Assembly: GCA_963817485.1 (NCBI GenBank) | Contig: CAWFOR010000005.1 | Coordinates: 124,001-188,000, forward strand | Length of the DNA: 64,000 nucleotides | Source of the DNA: Hyphomicrobium_A sp963817485 | GTDB taxonomy: Bacteria > Pseudomonadota > Alphaproteobacteria > Rhizobiales > Hyphomicrobiaceae | Reading direction: 5' to 3' | Shown here: positions 9,823-17,954 of the stretch, piece by piece | Numbering within the stretch: the stretch's first letter is position 1 | How the letters are laid out: each line of letters opens with the position of its first letter | Program-made: the position numbers and the translations under genes | Notes under the pieces: generated by a model | What the model was told of the DNA's origin: nothing | Databases searched by the model: none | Seen by the model: only the letters and a program-made list of their open reading frames with translations

Positions 9823-11130
9823 TCAGCAGTCGAGCGTCGTCCGCCGCTCCCACTCGGTGAGCTGGCCGGAATAGTCGTTCCAGTCGGCCATCTTCAACTT
9901 CGTGTAGGCGGATATGACGGGTGTGCCCAGCCCCGCCTTCAAGATGCTCGAAGCGTCGAGCGCGCGCAGGGCATCGAGCAGGTTGAGCGGCAGGCGCTTG
10001 GCATCCTTCACGGTGTGGCCGTCGGCGTACATGTCGATATCGAGCCGCTGTCCGGGCGAGCGCTTGTTCTCGATGCCGTCAAGACCGGCGACGAGAAGGG
10101 CCGCCTGCAGCAGATACGGGTTTGCCGACCCGTCCGCGAGCCGGAACTCGAAGCGGCCGGCCTCGGGGATGCGGATCATGTGCGTGCGGTTGTTGCCCGT
10201 GTAGGTCACGGTGTTGGGCGACCATGTGGCGCCCGAGAGCGTGCGCGGGGCATTGATGCGCTTATACGAGTTGACCGTCGGATTGGTGATCGCGGCGAGC
10301 GCTTCCGCCGAGTGCATGATGCCGGCGAGGAAATTGTAGCCGAGAGCCGAGACGCCGAGCTCGCCGCTGGGATCGTCGAACAGGTTCTTGCCCGTGGACG
10401 TCGACCACAGCGAGACGTGCGTGTGGCAGCCGTTGCCGGTGAGCGTGGCGAACGGCTTGGGCATGAAGGTCGCGCGCAGCCCGTGCTTCTCGGCGATCGC
10501 CTTGACCATGTACTTGAAGAACGCGTGCTTGTCGGCGGTCTTCAGGGCGTTGTCGTACTGCCAGTTCATCTCGAACTGGCCGTTGGCGTCCTCGTGATCG
10601 TTCTGGTAGGGGCCCCAGCCGAGATCGAGCATGGAGTCGCAGATCTCGGTGATGACGTCGTAGCGGCGCATCAGCGCCTGCTGGTCGTAGCAGGGCTTCG
10701 ACTGGTGATCGCTCGTGTCTGAGATGGTGCTGCCGTCGGGCGAGATCAGGAAGAACTCGCATTCGACGCCGGTCTTCAGCTCGTAGCCCTTGGCGGCGGC
10801 GGCATCGAGCACCTTCTTCAAAACGTTGCGCGGCGCCTGCTCGACGAGCTTGCCGTTCATGTAGGGCGCGGCCGCGAGCCAGCCCACCTCCTTCTTCCAG
10901 GGGAGCTGGATGAGGCTGTCGGCGTCGGGAATGGCGAACACGTCGGGGTCGGCGGGCGTCATGTCGAGCCAGCTCGCGAAGCCCGCAAATCCCGCGCCGG
11001 TCTTCGCCATGTCGCCGATGGCGACTGCCGGCACCAGCTTCGCCCGCATGGTGCCGAACAAGTCGACGTAGCTGATGAGGAAGTATTTGATCCCGCGCTC
11101 GGCGGCCACTTTGGCTAGGTCTGTCGTCAT
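9823..11130 (-). CDS. gmaS: Gamma-glutamylmethylamide synthetase GmaS
   Basis: This 435-residue enzyme of the glutamine synthetase superfamily (type III) ligates methylamine to glutamate with ATP, the first step of the NMG pathway. The glutamine synthetase catalytic core is visible: VECEFFL, DHEDANGQFEMNW, the ATP-region motif GNGCHTHVSLW, and the glutamate-binding segments around SYKRINAP and the arginine-containing GNNRTHMIRIPE. The ATG at 11130 is chosen because upstream in-frame sequence has no homology. The gene lies 82 bases below mgsC, a gap that contains a small GC hairpin (11182-11196). A plain glutamine synthetase is possible in principle, but its place between mgsABC and mgdABCD makes GmaS by far the best reading. 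Confidence 0.93.
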   Translation of the reverse strand: MTTDLAKVAAERGIKYFLISYVDLFGTMRAKLVPAVAIGDMAKTGAGFAGFASWLDMTPADPDVFAIPDADSLIQLPWKKEVGWLAAAPYMNGKLVEQAPRNVLKKVLDAAAAKGYELKTGVECEFFLISPDGSTISDTSDHQSKPCYDQQALMRRYDVITEICDSMLDLGWGPYQNDHEDANGQFEMNWQYDNALKTADKHAFFKYMVKAIAEKHGLRATFMPKPFATLTGNGCHTHVSLWSTSTGKNLFDDPSGELGVSALGYNFLAGIMHSAEALAAITNPTVNSYKRINAPRTLSGATWSPNTVTYTGNNRTHMIRIPEAGRFEFRLADGSANPYLLQAALLVAGLDGIENKRSPGQRLDIDMYADGHTVKDAKRLPLNLLDALRALDASSILKAGLGTPVISAYTKLKMADWNDYSGQLTEWERRTTLDC

Positions 11131-11212
11131 ACGCTCGCTCCCTCGACCGTTTTGCTGTCCGATCGGAAAAATCCTTCGCCAGCCCCTGAGCGGGGCCCGG
11201 CCACTCGGACGA

Positions 11213-12547
11213 CTAAAGGCCATGTTGCCCAGGAATCCAATTCGTCCCCGCGAGCGGCACGCACGCCATCGCCGCCGCCTCGATCGTCAGCGCCACGAGA
11301 TCCTCCGGCTCGAGGTTGTGCACGTGGCTCTTGCCGCAGGCCCTGGCGATGGTCTGCGTCTCGAGCGCGAGCACGGAGAGATAATTGGCAAGCCGCCGCC
11401 CCGCCGCCACTGGATCAAGGCGGGCGGCGAGCTCGGGGTCTTGTGTGGTGATGCCGGCCGGATCGCGCCCCTCGTGCCAGTCGTCGTAGGCGCCAGCCGT
11501 GGTGCCGAGCTTGCGGTATTCGGCTTCGAGATGCGGAGAGTTGTCGCCGAGGGCGATGAGCGCCGCGGTGCCGATCGAGACCGCATCGGCACCGAGTGCC
11601 AACGCCTTGGCCACGTCGGCGCCGGTGCGAATGCCGCCCGACACGATGAGCTGCACCTTGCGGTGCATACCGAGCTCCTGCAGCGCGCGCACGGCGGGGC
11701 GGATGGCCGCCAAAATCGGTATGCCGACGTGCTCGATGAACACTTCCTGCGTCGCGGCCGTACCGCCCTGCATGCCGTCCAGCACGACCACGTCGGCGCC
11801 GGCCTTCACCGCGAGCGCTGTGTCGTAATAGGGCCGCGCGGCGCCGATCTTTACGTAGATCGGCTTCTGCCAGTCGGTGATCTCGCGCAACTCCCCGATC
11901 TTGATCTGCAGGTCGTCGGGGCCGGTCCAATCGGGATGGCGGCAGGCGGAGCGCTGGTCGATGCCCTCCGGCAGCGTGCGCATCTTGGCGACGCGGGCCG
12001 AAATCTTCTGGCCGAGCAGCATGCCGCCGCCACCCGGCTTGGCTCCCTGGCCGATGACGATCTCGATGGCGTCGGCCTTGCGCAGGTGGTCGGGGTTCAT
12101 GCCGTAGCGCGATGGCAGCATCTGGTAGACGAGGAGCTGCGAATGCTCGCGCTCCTCCTCCGTCATGCCGCCATCGCCCGTGGTGGTCGACGTGCCGGCT
12201 TGCGTCGCGCCGCGGCCCAAGGCTTCCTTCGCCTGGCCCGAGAGCGAGCCGAAGCTCATGCCGGCGATGGTGATCGGTATCTTGAGCTTGAGGGGTTTCG
12301 CCGCGAAGCGGTCACCAAGCACGACCTCGGTCGAACACTTCTCGCGATAGCCTTCGAGCGGATAGCGGCTCATGGAGGCCCCGAGAAACAGAAGATCGTC
12401 GAAGTGGGGCACCTTGCGCTTGGCGCCGCCACCGCGGATGTCGTAGATGCCGGTCTGCGACGCGCGCTGAATCTCGGCGATCGCGGTCTCGTCGAACGTG
12501 GCCGAGCGTCGCGGCGGAGTATGGACCCAGCGATCGTTGCCGCTCAT
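11213..12547 (-). CDS. mgsC: N-methylglutamate synthase subunit C (GltB-like FMN domain)
   Basis: This 444-residue protein corresponds to the central FMN-binding and synthase domain of glutamate synthase, here as a separate subunit. Visible elements are MSFGSLSGQAKEALGRGA (FMN barrel), GGGMLLGQKI, IKIGELREITDW, DVVVLDGMQGGTAA and VSGGIRTGADVAKALALGADAVSIGTAALIALG. It joins the methylamino group of gamma-glutamylmethylamide to a 2-oxoglutarate/glutamate skeleton, making N-methylglutamate. Its ATG overlaps the mgsB stop by one base (TGATG). Its fusion-free form with the GXGXG and amidotransferase subunits just upstream is diagnostic for MgsABC/GlxBCD. Confidence 0.92.
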   Translation of the reverse strand: MSGNDRWVHTPPRRSATFDETAIAEIQRASQTGIYDIRGGGAKRKVPHFDDLLFLGASMSRYPLEGYREKCSTEVVLGDRFAAKPLKLKIPITIAGMSFGSLSGQAKEALGRGATQAGTSTTTGDGGMTEEEREHSQLLVYQMLPSRYGMNPDHLRKADAIEIVIGQGAKPGGGGMLLGQKISARVAKMRTLPEGIDQRSACRHPDWTGPDDLQIKIGELREITDWQKPIYVKIGAARPYYDTALAVKAGADVVVLDGMQGGTAATQEVFIEHVGIPILAAIRPAVRALQELGMHRKVQLIVSGGIRTGADVAKALALGADAVSIGTAALIALGDNSPHLEAEYRKLGTTAGAYDDWHEGRDPAGITTQDPELAARLDPVAAGRRLANYLSVLALETQTIARACGKSHVHNLEPEDLVALTIEAAAMACVPLAGTNWIPGQHGL

Positions 12548-13293
12548 CAGTAGGCCCCGACGTTGTCGATGTGGAAATGGTAGAGCTGGCGCGCGGAGCC
12601 GTAGCGCTTGAACTCCGACACGTCGACCTTGCCGCCGACGCCGGCCTTGTCGAGGAGCACGCGCAGGTGCGCTTTGTGCTCGTCGCGCAGCGGCTTCTCG
12701 ATGCAGTCGGCGCCGAGGCTCTTGATCGGTCCACGCACGAAAAGGCGCGCCTCATAGATGGAATCGCCCAGGGCCTCGCCGGCGCCTTCGAGGGCCACGA
12801 GGGTTCCGGCTTGCGCCATGAACGCCGACATGTGGCCGACCGAGCCTTTGACGACGATATCGAGCCCGCGATTGGAGATGCCGCAGCGGGCGGACGCGTT
12901 GCCGTCGATCACGAGCAAGCCGCCGCAGCCGGTTGCGCCCGCGGATTGCGACGCATCGCCTTTGACGTGGACGAAACCCGACATCATGTTCTCGGCGACG
13001 CCAACGCCGGCGCTGCCGTTGATGACGACGGTCGCCTGCTTGTTCATGCCGGCGCAGTAATAGCCGACGTTGCCGTCGATCTCGATGGTCGTGGGCGCAT
13101 CGACGCCGACGGCAATCGCGTGGCGGCCACGTGGATTGAGGATCCGGAATTGCGGCTCGACAGCGCCGGGGGCGAGACCGTGCAGCATCTGGTTGAGCTC
13201 ACGCAGGCTCGTGACCTCCAGATCGATCGTCTCCACCGCGCGCGCTTCCCGTAGGAGGGTGTCGCCGGCTCTGGCCCGCACGTGCGCCTGCAT
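12547..13293 (-). CDS. mgsB: N-methylglutamate synthase subunit B (GXGXG domain)
   Basis: This 248-residue protein corresponds to the C-terminal GXGXG beta-helix domain of glutamate synthase. Repeated glycine-rich turns are visible: GYYCAGMNKQATVVING, SGFVHVKGDASQSAG, GCGGLLVIDGNASARCG and DIVVKGSVGHMSAFMAQ. In glutamate synthase this domain is structural and holds the catalytic domains together; here it is a free subunit. The ATG at 13293 follows the mgsA stop directly (no gap), and its stop overlaps the mgsC start, so mgsABC is a tightly coupled unit. Confidence 0.9.
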   Translation of the reverse strand: MQAHVRARAGDTLLREARAVETIDLEVTSLRELNQMLHGLAPGAVEPQFRILNPRGRHAIAVGVDAPTTIEIDGNVGYYCAGMNKQATVVINGSAGVGVAENMMSGFVHVKGDASQSAGATGCGGLLVIDGNASARCGISNRGLDIVVKGSVGHMSAFMAQAGTLVALEGAGEALGDSIYEARLFVRGPIKSLGADCIEKPLRDEHKAHLRVLLDKAGVGGKVDVSEFKRYGSARQLYHFHIDNVGAY

Positions 13294-14193
13294 TTACGTC
13301 CGCTTCCAGAAATAGACAGTCGCCGGCTCCGGCTCCCACACCTTCGCCTTCTCGATGCCGGGCAGGCCCGAAAGCGCCCGGTACTCCGACCCGAAGGCGA
13401 CGTAATCTTCCGTCTCGGCGAGGATCGCAGGCTTGCAGGCGATGGGATCGCGCATAACGCCGAAGCCGTCCTCGGTGGCGACCACGAAGGTGTAGAAGCC
13501 GTCGAGATCGGCGAGCGAATGGCGGAGCGCGTCGCCGAGACTCTCGCCCTCGCGCATGCGCCAGGTGAGATAGCTGGCGGCGACCTCGGTATCGTTCTCG
13601 GTCTCGAACTGCAGGCCGGCCTGCTTCAATTCGCGGCGCAGCGAGTTGTGATTGGACAGCGAGCCGTTGTGCACGAGGCACTGGTCGCGGCCGGTCGAGA
13701 AGGGGTGCGCACCGCCGGGATTGACGGCGGATTCGGTTGCCATGCGCGTGTGCGCGACCGCATGCGAGCCGGCCATGTCGGCGAGCTTGAACTGGCGGGC
13801 GACCGCATCGGGGCGGCCGACCTCCTTGTAAAGCTCCATGCGCGTGCCCGCGCCGATCACCTTGGTGCCGTCGCCGAGGCTGGCGATGAGGTCGCGCGCC
13901 CTTTGCTCGGCCTCTTTCGGCACCTTGAGGACGGCGTGCGTGTCGTGGCGCACGACCGGCACGGGAGCCCCCAGCGCATCGGAAAGCTTCCGCGCCAGCG
14001 CTTCGAAATCATAGGCCGCGGACCCGGCGCGCACCGTGAGCTTGACGTGCGCGTCATCGCCGCCGCCATAGATGGCGAAGCCGGCACTGTCGGGCCCCCG
14101 CTCGCACATGGTCGCGAGCATGGTGGTCATCATTTTGCCGAGGCTCGGTTCGAGCGCCTCGTTCTTGAGAAATAGACCGACGATCCCGCACAT
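13294..14193 (-). CDS. mgsA: N-methylglutamate synthase subunit A (class II glutamine amidotransferase)
   Basis: This 299-residue class II (Ntn) glutamine amidotransferase corresponds to the N-terminal domain of glutamate synthase. The ATG at 14193 is fixed by the family rule that the catalytic cysteine is residue 2 (MCGIVGLFLKN). Other landmarks are HTRMATES with its glycine-rich follow-up, HNGSLSNH and ENDTEVAASYL. It would release the amine from gamma-glutamylmethylamide and channel it to the MgsC site. This is the first gene of the NMG operon. A sigma-70-type promoter and a palindrome lie 40-95 bases upstream (separate entries). Confidence 0.9.
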   Translation of the reverse strand: MCGIVGLFLKNEALEPSLGKMMTTMLATMCERGPDSAGFAIYGGGDDAHVKLTVRAGSAAYDFEALARKLSDALGAPVPVVRHDTHAVLKVPKEAEQRARDLIASLGDGTKVIGAGTRMELYKEVGRPDAVARQFKLADMAGSHAVAHTRMATESAVNPGGAHPFSTGRDQCLVHNGSLSNHNSLRRELKQAGLQFETENDTEVAASYLTWRMREGESLGDALRHSLADLDGFYTFVVATEDGFGVMRDPIACKPAILAETEDYVAFGSEYRALSGLPGIEKAKVWEPEPATVYFWKRT

Positions 14194-14233
14194 GCGGCAG
14201 CCGCGCCCCCAATTGATAGCCCAAGGAAGTCCC

Positions 14234-14262
14234 AACATAGGCAGGCGCTTGCGGGCAGTCAA
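14234..14262 (-). promoter_or_regulatory. Sigma-70-type promoter of the mgs-gmaS-mgd operon
   Basis: On the minus strand TTGACT (14262-14257) and TATGTT (14239-14234) are separated by exactly 17 bases. This matches the housekeeping promoter pattern well. Transcription would begin near 14227, leaving a leader of about 34 bases before the mgsA ATG. An AT-rich tract lies just upstream of the -35 box. This is a pattern match only. Confidence 0.55.
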
Positions 14263-14265
14263 CCA

Positions 14266-14286
14266 GCAGGAATAAAATTTTCCTGC
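14266..14286. promoter_or_regulatory. Palindromic operator candidate upstream of mgsA
   Basis: A perfect inverted repeat GCAGGAA-N7-TTCCTGC with an AT-only centre lies three bases upstream of the predicted -35 box. Its centre is about 49 bases before the predicted transcription start. This is a typical place for an activator or repressor dimer. The XRE-cupin regulator encoded just upstream is the natural candidate binder. It is unlikely to be that gene's terminator, because no T-run follows. Confidence 0.45.
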
Positions 14287-14356
14287 CACGAAACATGGTT
14301 TGACGCGTGTTTCGGCGTGTCGCGCCACATTAAGCGCATGTACGAGCGTATTGCCG

Positions 14357-15040
14357 TTATGTGCGCGGGTAGATGATGATCGACAGGTAGGTCATCGGCA
14401 ACTCGGTCAGCTCTTCAGGACCGTGCAAGCCGGCGGAATCAAAGAACAGGGAATCCCCCGGCGCCAGCGGGTAGGTCTTGTCGGCGTGGCGGTAGAGCAC
14501 GCGGCCCGTCAGCATATAGATGAACTCGACGCCGGCGTGTTGGAACAGCGTGTAGGGCTTTGCCTCCTTGGTCAGCGTGATGAGGTAGGGCTCGACCACG
14601 ATCTCGCCCGAGATCGAGTGCCCGAGCAGCTCATACTGATGGCCGGCCTTGGTGCCGCGCCGCTCGATCAGCACACCGTGGCTAGCCGGCACAAACGAGC
14701 AGTCGCGCTTTTCCTCGTAGCTCGCGAAGAACGACGTCAGCGGCACGTTGAGTGCGCGCGCGAGCGCGTCGAGGCTTTCAACCGACGCAGAGACCGTGCC
14801 GTTCTCGATCTTGGACAGCATGCCGGCGGATAGTCCCGCCTGTTCGGCGAGCTCGGCGCCCGTGAGGTCGAGCTTACGCCGCAAGTTGCGCACCTGCGCC
14901 CCGATGGCGACGGCGATCGTGATGGTTGCGCTCTGCTGGGGCGCGTTGGATCCGGTCTTCAGGTCGCTGCCCGCGCGGGAGACCTGCTTGGCCCCTGCTG
15001 GCGGAGGGGTGCGCGTGCGCTTACTGGTCTTTGCCGTCAT
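14357..15040 (-). CDS. XRE-family regulator with C-terminal cupin sensor
   Basis: This 227-residue transcription factor has a basic, disordered N-terminus of about 55 residues. A helix-turn-helix of the Cro/XRE type follows at about 60-110 (GAQVRNLRRKLDLTGAELA, LSAGMLSKIENG). A cupin domain follows at about 145-225 (GVEFIYMLTGRVLYRHADKTY, LAPGDSLFFDS). The cupin pocket of this family usually binds a small metabolite. Its position directly upstream of mgsA, on the same strand, suggests control of the methylamine operon. The ATG at 15040 is preferred over an in-frame GTG at 15058. The target and effector are inferred from context only. Confidence 0.85.
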   Translation of the reverse strand: MTAKTSKRTRTPPPAGAKQVSRAGSDLKTGSNAPQQSATITIAVAIGAQVRNLRRKLDLTGAELAEQAGLSAGMLSKIENGTVSASVESLDALARALNVPLTSFFASYEEKRDCSFVPASHGVLIERRGTKAGHQYELLGHSISGEIVVEPYLITLTKEAKPYTLFQHAGVEFIYMLTGRVLYRHADKTYPLAPGDSLFFDSAGLHGPEELTELPMTYLSIIIYPRT

Positions 15041-15127
15041 GGTGGTAGCCCTGCCCACGAATGGCTATTTCTAGCATGGCCGCGGCGGAGCAGGTTGTCT
15101 CGCCTCTTCCGGCAGGGCGCGCAAATT

Positions 15128-15157
15128 GGCGCGGGCGGCAACGTGCCTGCCCGCGCC
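15128..15157 (-). terminator. GC-rich hairpin below the universal-stress gene
   Basis: A perfect 9-bp inverted repeat, GGCGCGGGC and GCCCGCGCC, with a 12-base loop lies 31 bases past the stop of the minus-strand stress-protein gene. On the minus strand it is followed by AATTTG, a weak T-tract. It probably separates the permease/stress unit from the XRE regulator. Confidence 0.4.
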
Positions 15158-15187
15158 CAGGTCGGGGAGCTAAAATCCGAACCGTGC

Positions 15188-15730
15188 CTATCCGCGAGAG
15201 ACCTGATCGCTCGTCGGTCTTGCGGCGTCGTCGACCACGAGGTGAACTGGCAGCTTGGCGAGCCGGCGAACACGGTAGGGCTCATGCGACCAGAGGAGGC
15301 CGCGAGCGAGCCAGCTCGGTGCACGATCTGCGGTCATCACGATTCCCAGGCACGTTCCCGGGTGCGCCTTCGCGGCGATGGCTTTTGCCGCGTTGCGGCT
15401 GCGCACAACTTCCCCGGTGGCGTCGACACGCCGCTGCTTCAATTCGTCAATCGCGTCGGCGACGATATCGCGCTGGCTCTGAAGCTCGCGCTGTGTCGGA
15501 AAGAGGCCCGGATGCTGAAGGCCGAAGGCCGTGCCCCAGATGCGGGCCACGCTCAGCACGTGAACCTTCGCGCCAGTGTCGGACGCGAGCTGGGCGGCCT
15601 TGGCGACGGCCTTGAGCGAGATGGGACGGCCCTCGGAGGCAAGAAGTATCGTTCTTGCTGCGTCGGCGCCCGTCCCTTTATCCCGACTGGGCTCGCGGTC
15701 TTTCAGTTCAAGCTCACGAGCTATGGCCAT
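15188..15730 (-). CDS. Universal stress protein family (UspA-like)
   Basis: This 180-residue protein has an alpha/beta Usp fold. A beta strand followed by helix, ARTILLASEGRPISLKAVAKAAQLA, is at about residues 24-48. HVLSVARIWG follows, then a helical DIVADAIDELKQRRVDATGEVV segment. The end CLGIVMTADRAP and LPVHLVVDD matches the nucleotide-binding strand and final strand of Usp proteins, although the classic GxxG-x9-G-S/T signature is imperfect. It starts 45 bases below the permease stop on the same strand, so the two probably form an operon. Usp partners of transporters often act as small cytoplasmic regulators, so a role in controlling the permease is plausible but inferred. Confidence 0.7.
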   Translation of the reverse strand: MAIARELELKDREPSRDKGTGADAARTILLASEGRPISLKAVAKAAQLASDTGAKVHVLSVARIWGTAFGLQHPGLFPTQRELQSQRDIVADAIDELKQRRVDATGEVVRSRNAAKAIAAKAHPGTCLGIVMTADRAPSWLARGLLWSHEPYRVRRLAKLPVHLVVDDAARPTSDQVSRG

Positions 15731-15774
15731 AACACCCACTTGCCATACCGATGCAATCCGGCAGAGGCATCTGC

Positions 15775-17280
15775 CTATGTTTTGGTGCCGAGGACACGGT
15801 CCTCGACCTTCCTCCACAGGTAGAAGGGAAGGTAGGCGAAGAGCACGGCCCACCCGGCCCAATAGTAGATCACCGCATTGCCGAGCTGCGAATAGATGAG
15901 GCCGCCGTAGAGCCAAATTACGAAATAGAGGGCGGCGAGCACCAGCGCCACATACTTCATGAACTCGGGCAGCTTGAACGGTCTGCGCAGGTTCGGCTTG
16001 TCATTGCGCAGCAGATAGTAGCCGATCAACACGGGGATGAACGATACCGTGTAGCCCACGTTGGAGAAGGTATAGATCTCCACCGCGCCGCCCAACAACA
16101 CCACGATCAAAGACGCAATGGTGTTGAACCCCATGGCGAGGTGGGGGATGCCATGGCTGTTGGTCTTCTGGAAAAAGCGCGGGAACTCGCCGTCGAGCGA
16201 CATCTGATAAAGCGCCCGTCCGGAACCCATGATGGCGTTGAGCGCAGAGAGCGCGAGCGCCAGGATCAGCATCAGGCCTATGACGATGTCGAGCCAATGC
16301 CCACTCGCGCCGAACGCCTTGCTCGCGAACGTCACGAAGATTGCGTTCGGATCGACCAGCGCGGGATCGGCGAGCGCTTTGGCGCCGAGAACGACGAGGA
16401 ACGCTATGGGGATCAAAGTGTAGATGAAGACGCCGTAGCCGCCTGAGAGGGTCATGGCTATCTTCGCGTCTCTCTCCGGGTTCTGGCATTCGCCGATGTA
16501 GCAGGCTGACGCCTCCATCGCGATGACGTTCCAGGTCAGGAGGAACGAATAGGCGATGTAGGTCGTGAGCCAGCCATACGTCTCGCCGTTTGCGCCCTTG
16601 AAGTCGGAAAAGAAGCTCGAGCCGTCCAACCTCGGGAAACCCGCAATCTCGTTGTAGTTGACGACATTCGGGCTCCAGATCCAGGCGACGGCGATGAAGG
16701 TGAGCGGGATCATCGACAAGAGGCCGAGAAGCGTCGCGGTCATCGCTCCAAAGCGAATGCCACGATAGGAAACGAAGAAGAATGCCAAAATGCCGATGAT
16801 CGAGATGACCAGCGTCGAGTAGGCGATGGGCGTGTGTATCGGCGTGAATGTCGCTGTCGTGTCGAGGCCGAAAAGGTTCGCCAAGTAGAGCGACGCCAGG
16901 ATCATATTGAGCGGTGCCACCGGAAACCAGCCGAGCCAATAGGCCCAGGCCGTAACGCCGTTGATGTGCTTCGCCGCCGCCGGCCAGCGCTCCTTGTAAG
17001 CAGGATAGGCGTACGCCGGTGAGCCACCGGCCCGGTCCGGCATCATGGCAGCGAGCTCGGCGAGGATGAGGCACAATATCCAGCCCGAGAGCGTGAGGGC
17101 GATGATCGACGGTATCGAAGACGCGCCGAGCGTGGTCGCCATGACCGGCGCAATGCCCGTCACCAGAATGGTGCCGGCGAGGCCGATGACGAAGGCGCCC
17201 CACCAGTTGGTGTGCCTATGCAGCCCGGATGAAACATAGCCGAGCTCATTGGCGGCCGACGCCACTGGCTGTTGCGACAT
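15775..17280 (-). CDS. APC-family amino acid/amine permease
   Basis: This 501-residue inner-membrane transporter has about 12 hydrophobic segments. The APC-superfamily TM1 region AFVIGLAGTILVTGIAPVMA and the following LAELAAMMPDRAGGSPAYAY match the amino-acid/polyamine/organocation family. Later landmarks are AMEASACYIGECQNPERD and ALSALNAIMGSGRALYQMSLDGEFP. The gene lies directly above the stress protein and the methylamine operon, and all read the same way. A substrate linked to that pathway (methylamine, gamma-glutamylmethylamide, N-methylglutamate or ethanolamine-like amines) is therefore reasonable. The sequence does not identify the substrate. Confidence 0.82.
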   Translation of the reverse strand: MSQQPVASAANELGYVSSGLHRHTNWWGAFVIGLAGTILVTGIAPVMATTLGASSIPSIIALTLSGWILCLILAELAAMMPDRAGGSPAYAYPAYKERWPAAAKHINGVTAWAYWLGWFPVAPLNMILASLYLANLFGLDTTATFTPIHTPIAYSTLVISIIGILAFFFVSYRGIRFGAMTATLLGLLSMIPLTFIAVAWIWSPNVVNYNEIAGFPRLDGSSFFSDFKGANGETYGWLTTYIAYSFLLTWNVIAMEASACYIGECQNPERDAKIAMTLSGGYGVFIYTLIPIAFLVVLGAKALADPALVDPNAIFVTFASKAFGASGHWLDIVIGLMLILALALSALNAIMGSGRALYQMSLDGEFPRFFQKTNSHGIPHLAMGFNTIASLIVVLLGGAVEIYTFSNVGYTVSFIPVLIGYYLLRNDKPNLRRPFKLPEFMKYVALVLAALYFVIWLYGGLIYSQLGNAVIYYWAGWAVLFAYLPFYLWRKVEDRVLGTKT

Positions 17281-17692
17281 GAGTTCCCCTCCAACTATTC
17301 GCCTGAGTGGGTCGCCAGCGGGCGCCTATGACCTTCGCCCGATTTCGCCAGCGCTCCAGCTTTGTCCGCGTTGCAAGGAGCACATTTTATGCCAAGAAAT
17401 AAAATTGTCCAAGAGGAAAGCTGAGAATCGATTATCTTTCGCTGCGGTCGGGGGTTGATATCTTCGCCGCGTGTGACACCGCATCTGTGGCGACCATGTG
17501 CACCGCAAGCGTCGCCGCATCTTTGGGCAAAGTGCGTCGTCTCGCGCCTGATTGCTGAGCAGCGAGATGCGGCGTCGCGGCGCCCTCCGATCATTGACCA
17601 CTCTTGGCAAAATGGGCACAGGTTCGTCAGCGATCGGCTGCTCAAAGCTGCCGCTGCGTGTTGGTGGTCGAGTATTGGGAGACGCAGCAGCG
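17281..17692. other. Divergent intergenic region upstream of the permease
   Basis: This is about 410 bases between the permease start (minus) and a small plus-strand gene. It is AT-richer near 17380-17440. It holds the candidate sigma-54 element given separately. The only open frames here are short and overlap each other on both strands with no family features. Confidence 0.4.
17380..17394 (-). promoter_or_regulatory. Possible sigma-54 (-24/-12) promoter of the permease gene
   Basis: On the minus strand the 15-mer TGGCATAAAATGTGC keeps the essential GG and GC doublets of the sigma-54 consensus at the correct 10-bp spacing, plus TGGCA and TGC. Three other consensus bases differ. It ends about 100 bases before the permease ATG. 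Nitrogen control of a methylamine-linked uptake gene would make sense, but one imperfect match is weak evidence. Confidence 0.3.
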
Positions 17693-17908
17693 ATGGACGG
17701 GTTAACTCTTTTCGGCTTGTTTGCCGTTACGGCGATGCTGACCTTCTATGCGCTTGAAGACCGCAGTCCTTCCTACATTCTGGCCTTCTCCGGGTCGTGT
17801 GCCCTGGCTTCGATCTACGGCTTTCTGCAAGGGGCATGGCCATTCGGGGCCGTCGAGGCGATCTGGGCTGGCGTTGCTGTTCACCGCTGGAGCAAACGAT
17901 CAAGCTGA
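17693..17908 (+). CDS. Small conserved membrane protein
   Basis: This 71-residue protein has two or three hydrophobic segments (LTLFGLFAVTAMLTFYAL, YILAFSGSCALASIYGFL, AVEAIWAGVAVHRW). The ATG at 17693 has GGGAG upstream. It resembles short conserved membrane proteins common in Bradyrhizobium relatives, with the pattern YALEDRS and FLQGAWPFG. Function unknown. The exonuclease-fusion gene begins 46 bases downstream on the same strand and may be co-transcribed. Confidence 0.7.
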   Translation: MDGLTLFGLFAVTAMLTFYALEDRSPSYILAFSGSCALASIYGFLQGAWPFGAVEAIWAGVAVHRWSKRSS

Positions 17909-17954
17909 CCAGTTGTAGACCAGCACTCACCGGCATTTTGGGGTCGAGGTTGCC

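Noticed and set aside
11182..11196. GC hairpin between mgsC and gmaS as a true terminator
   Set aside because: Stem is only 5 bp (GCCCC/GGGGC) and the T-run is 12 bases away; gmaS must be expressed with the operon. At most an attenuating or processing site.
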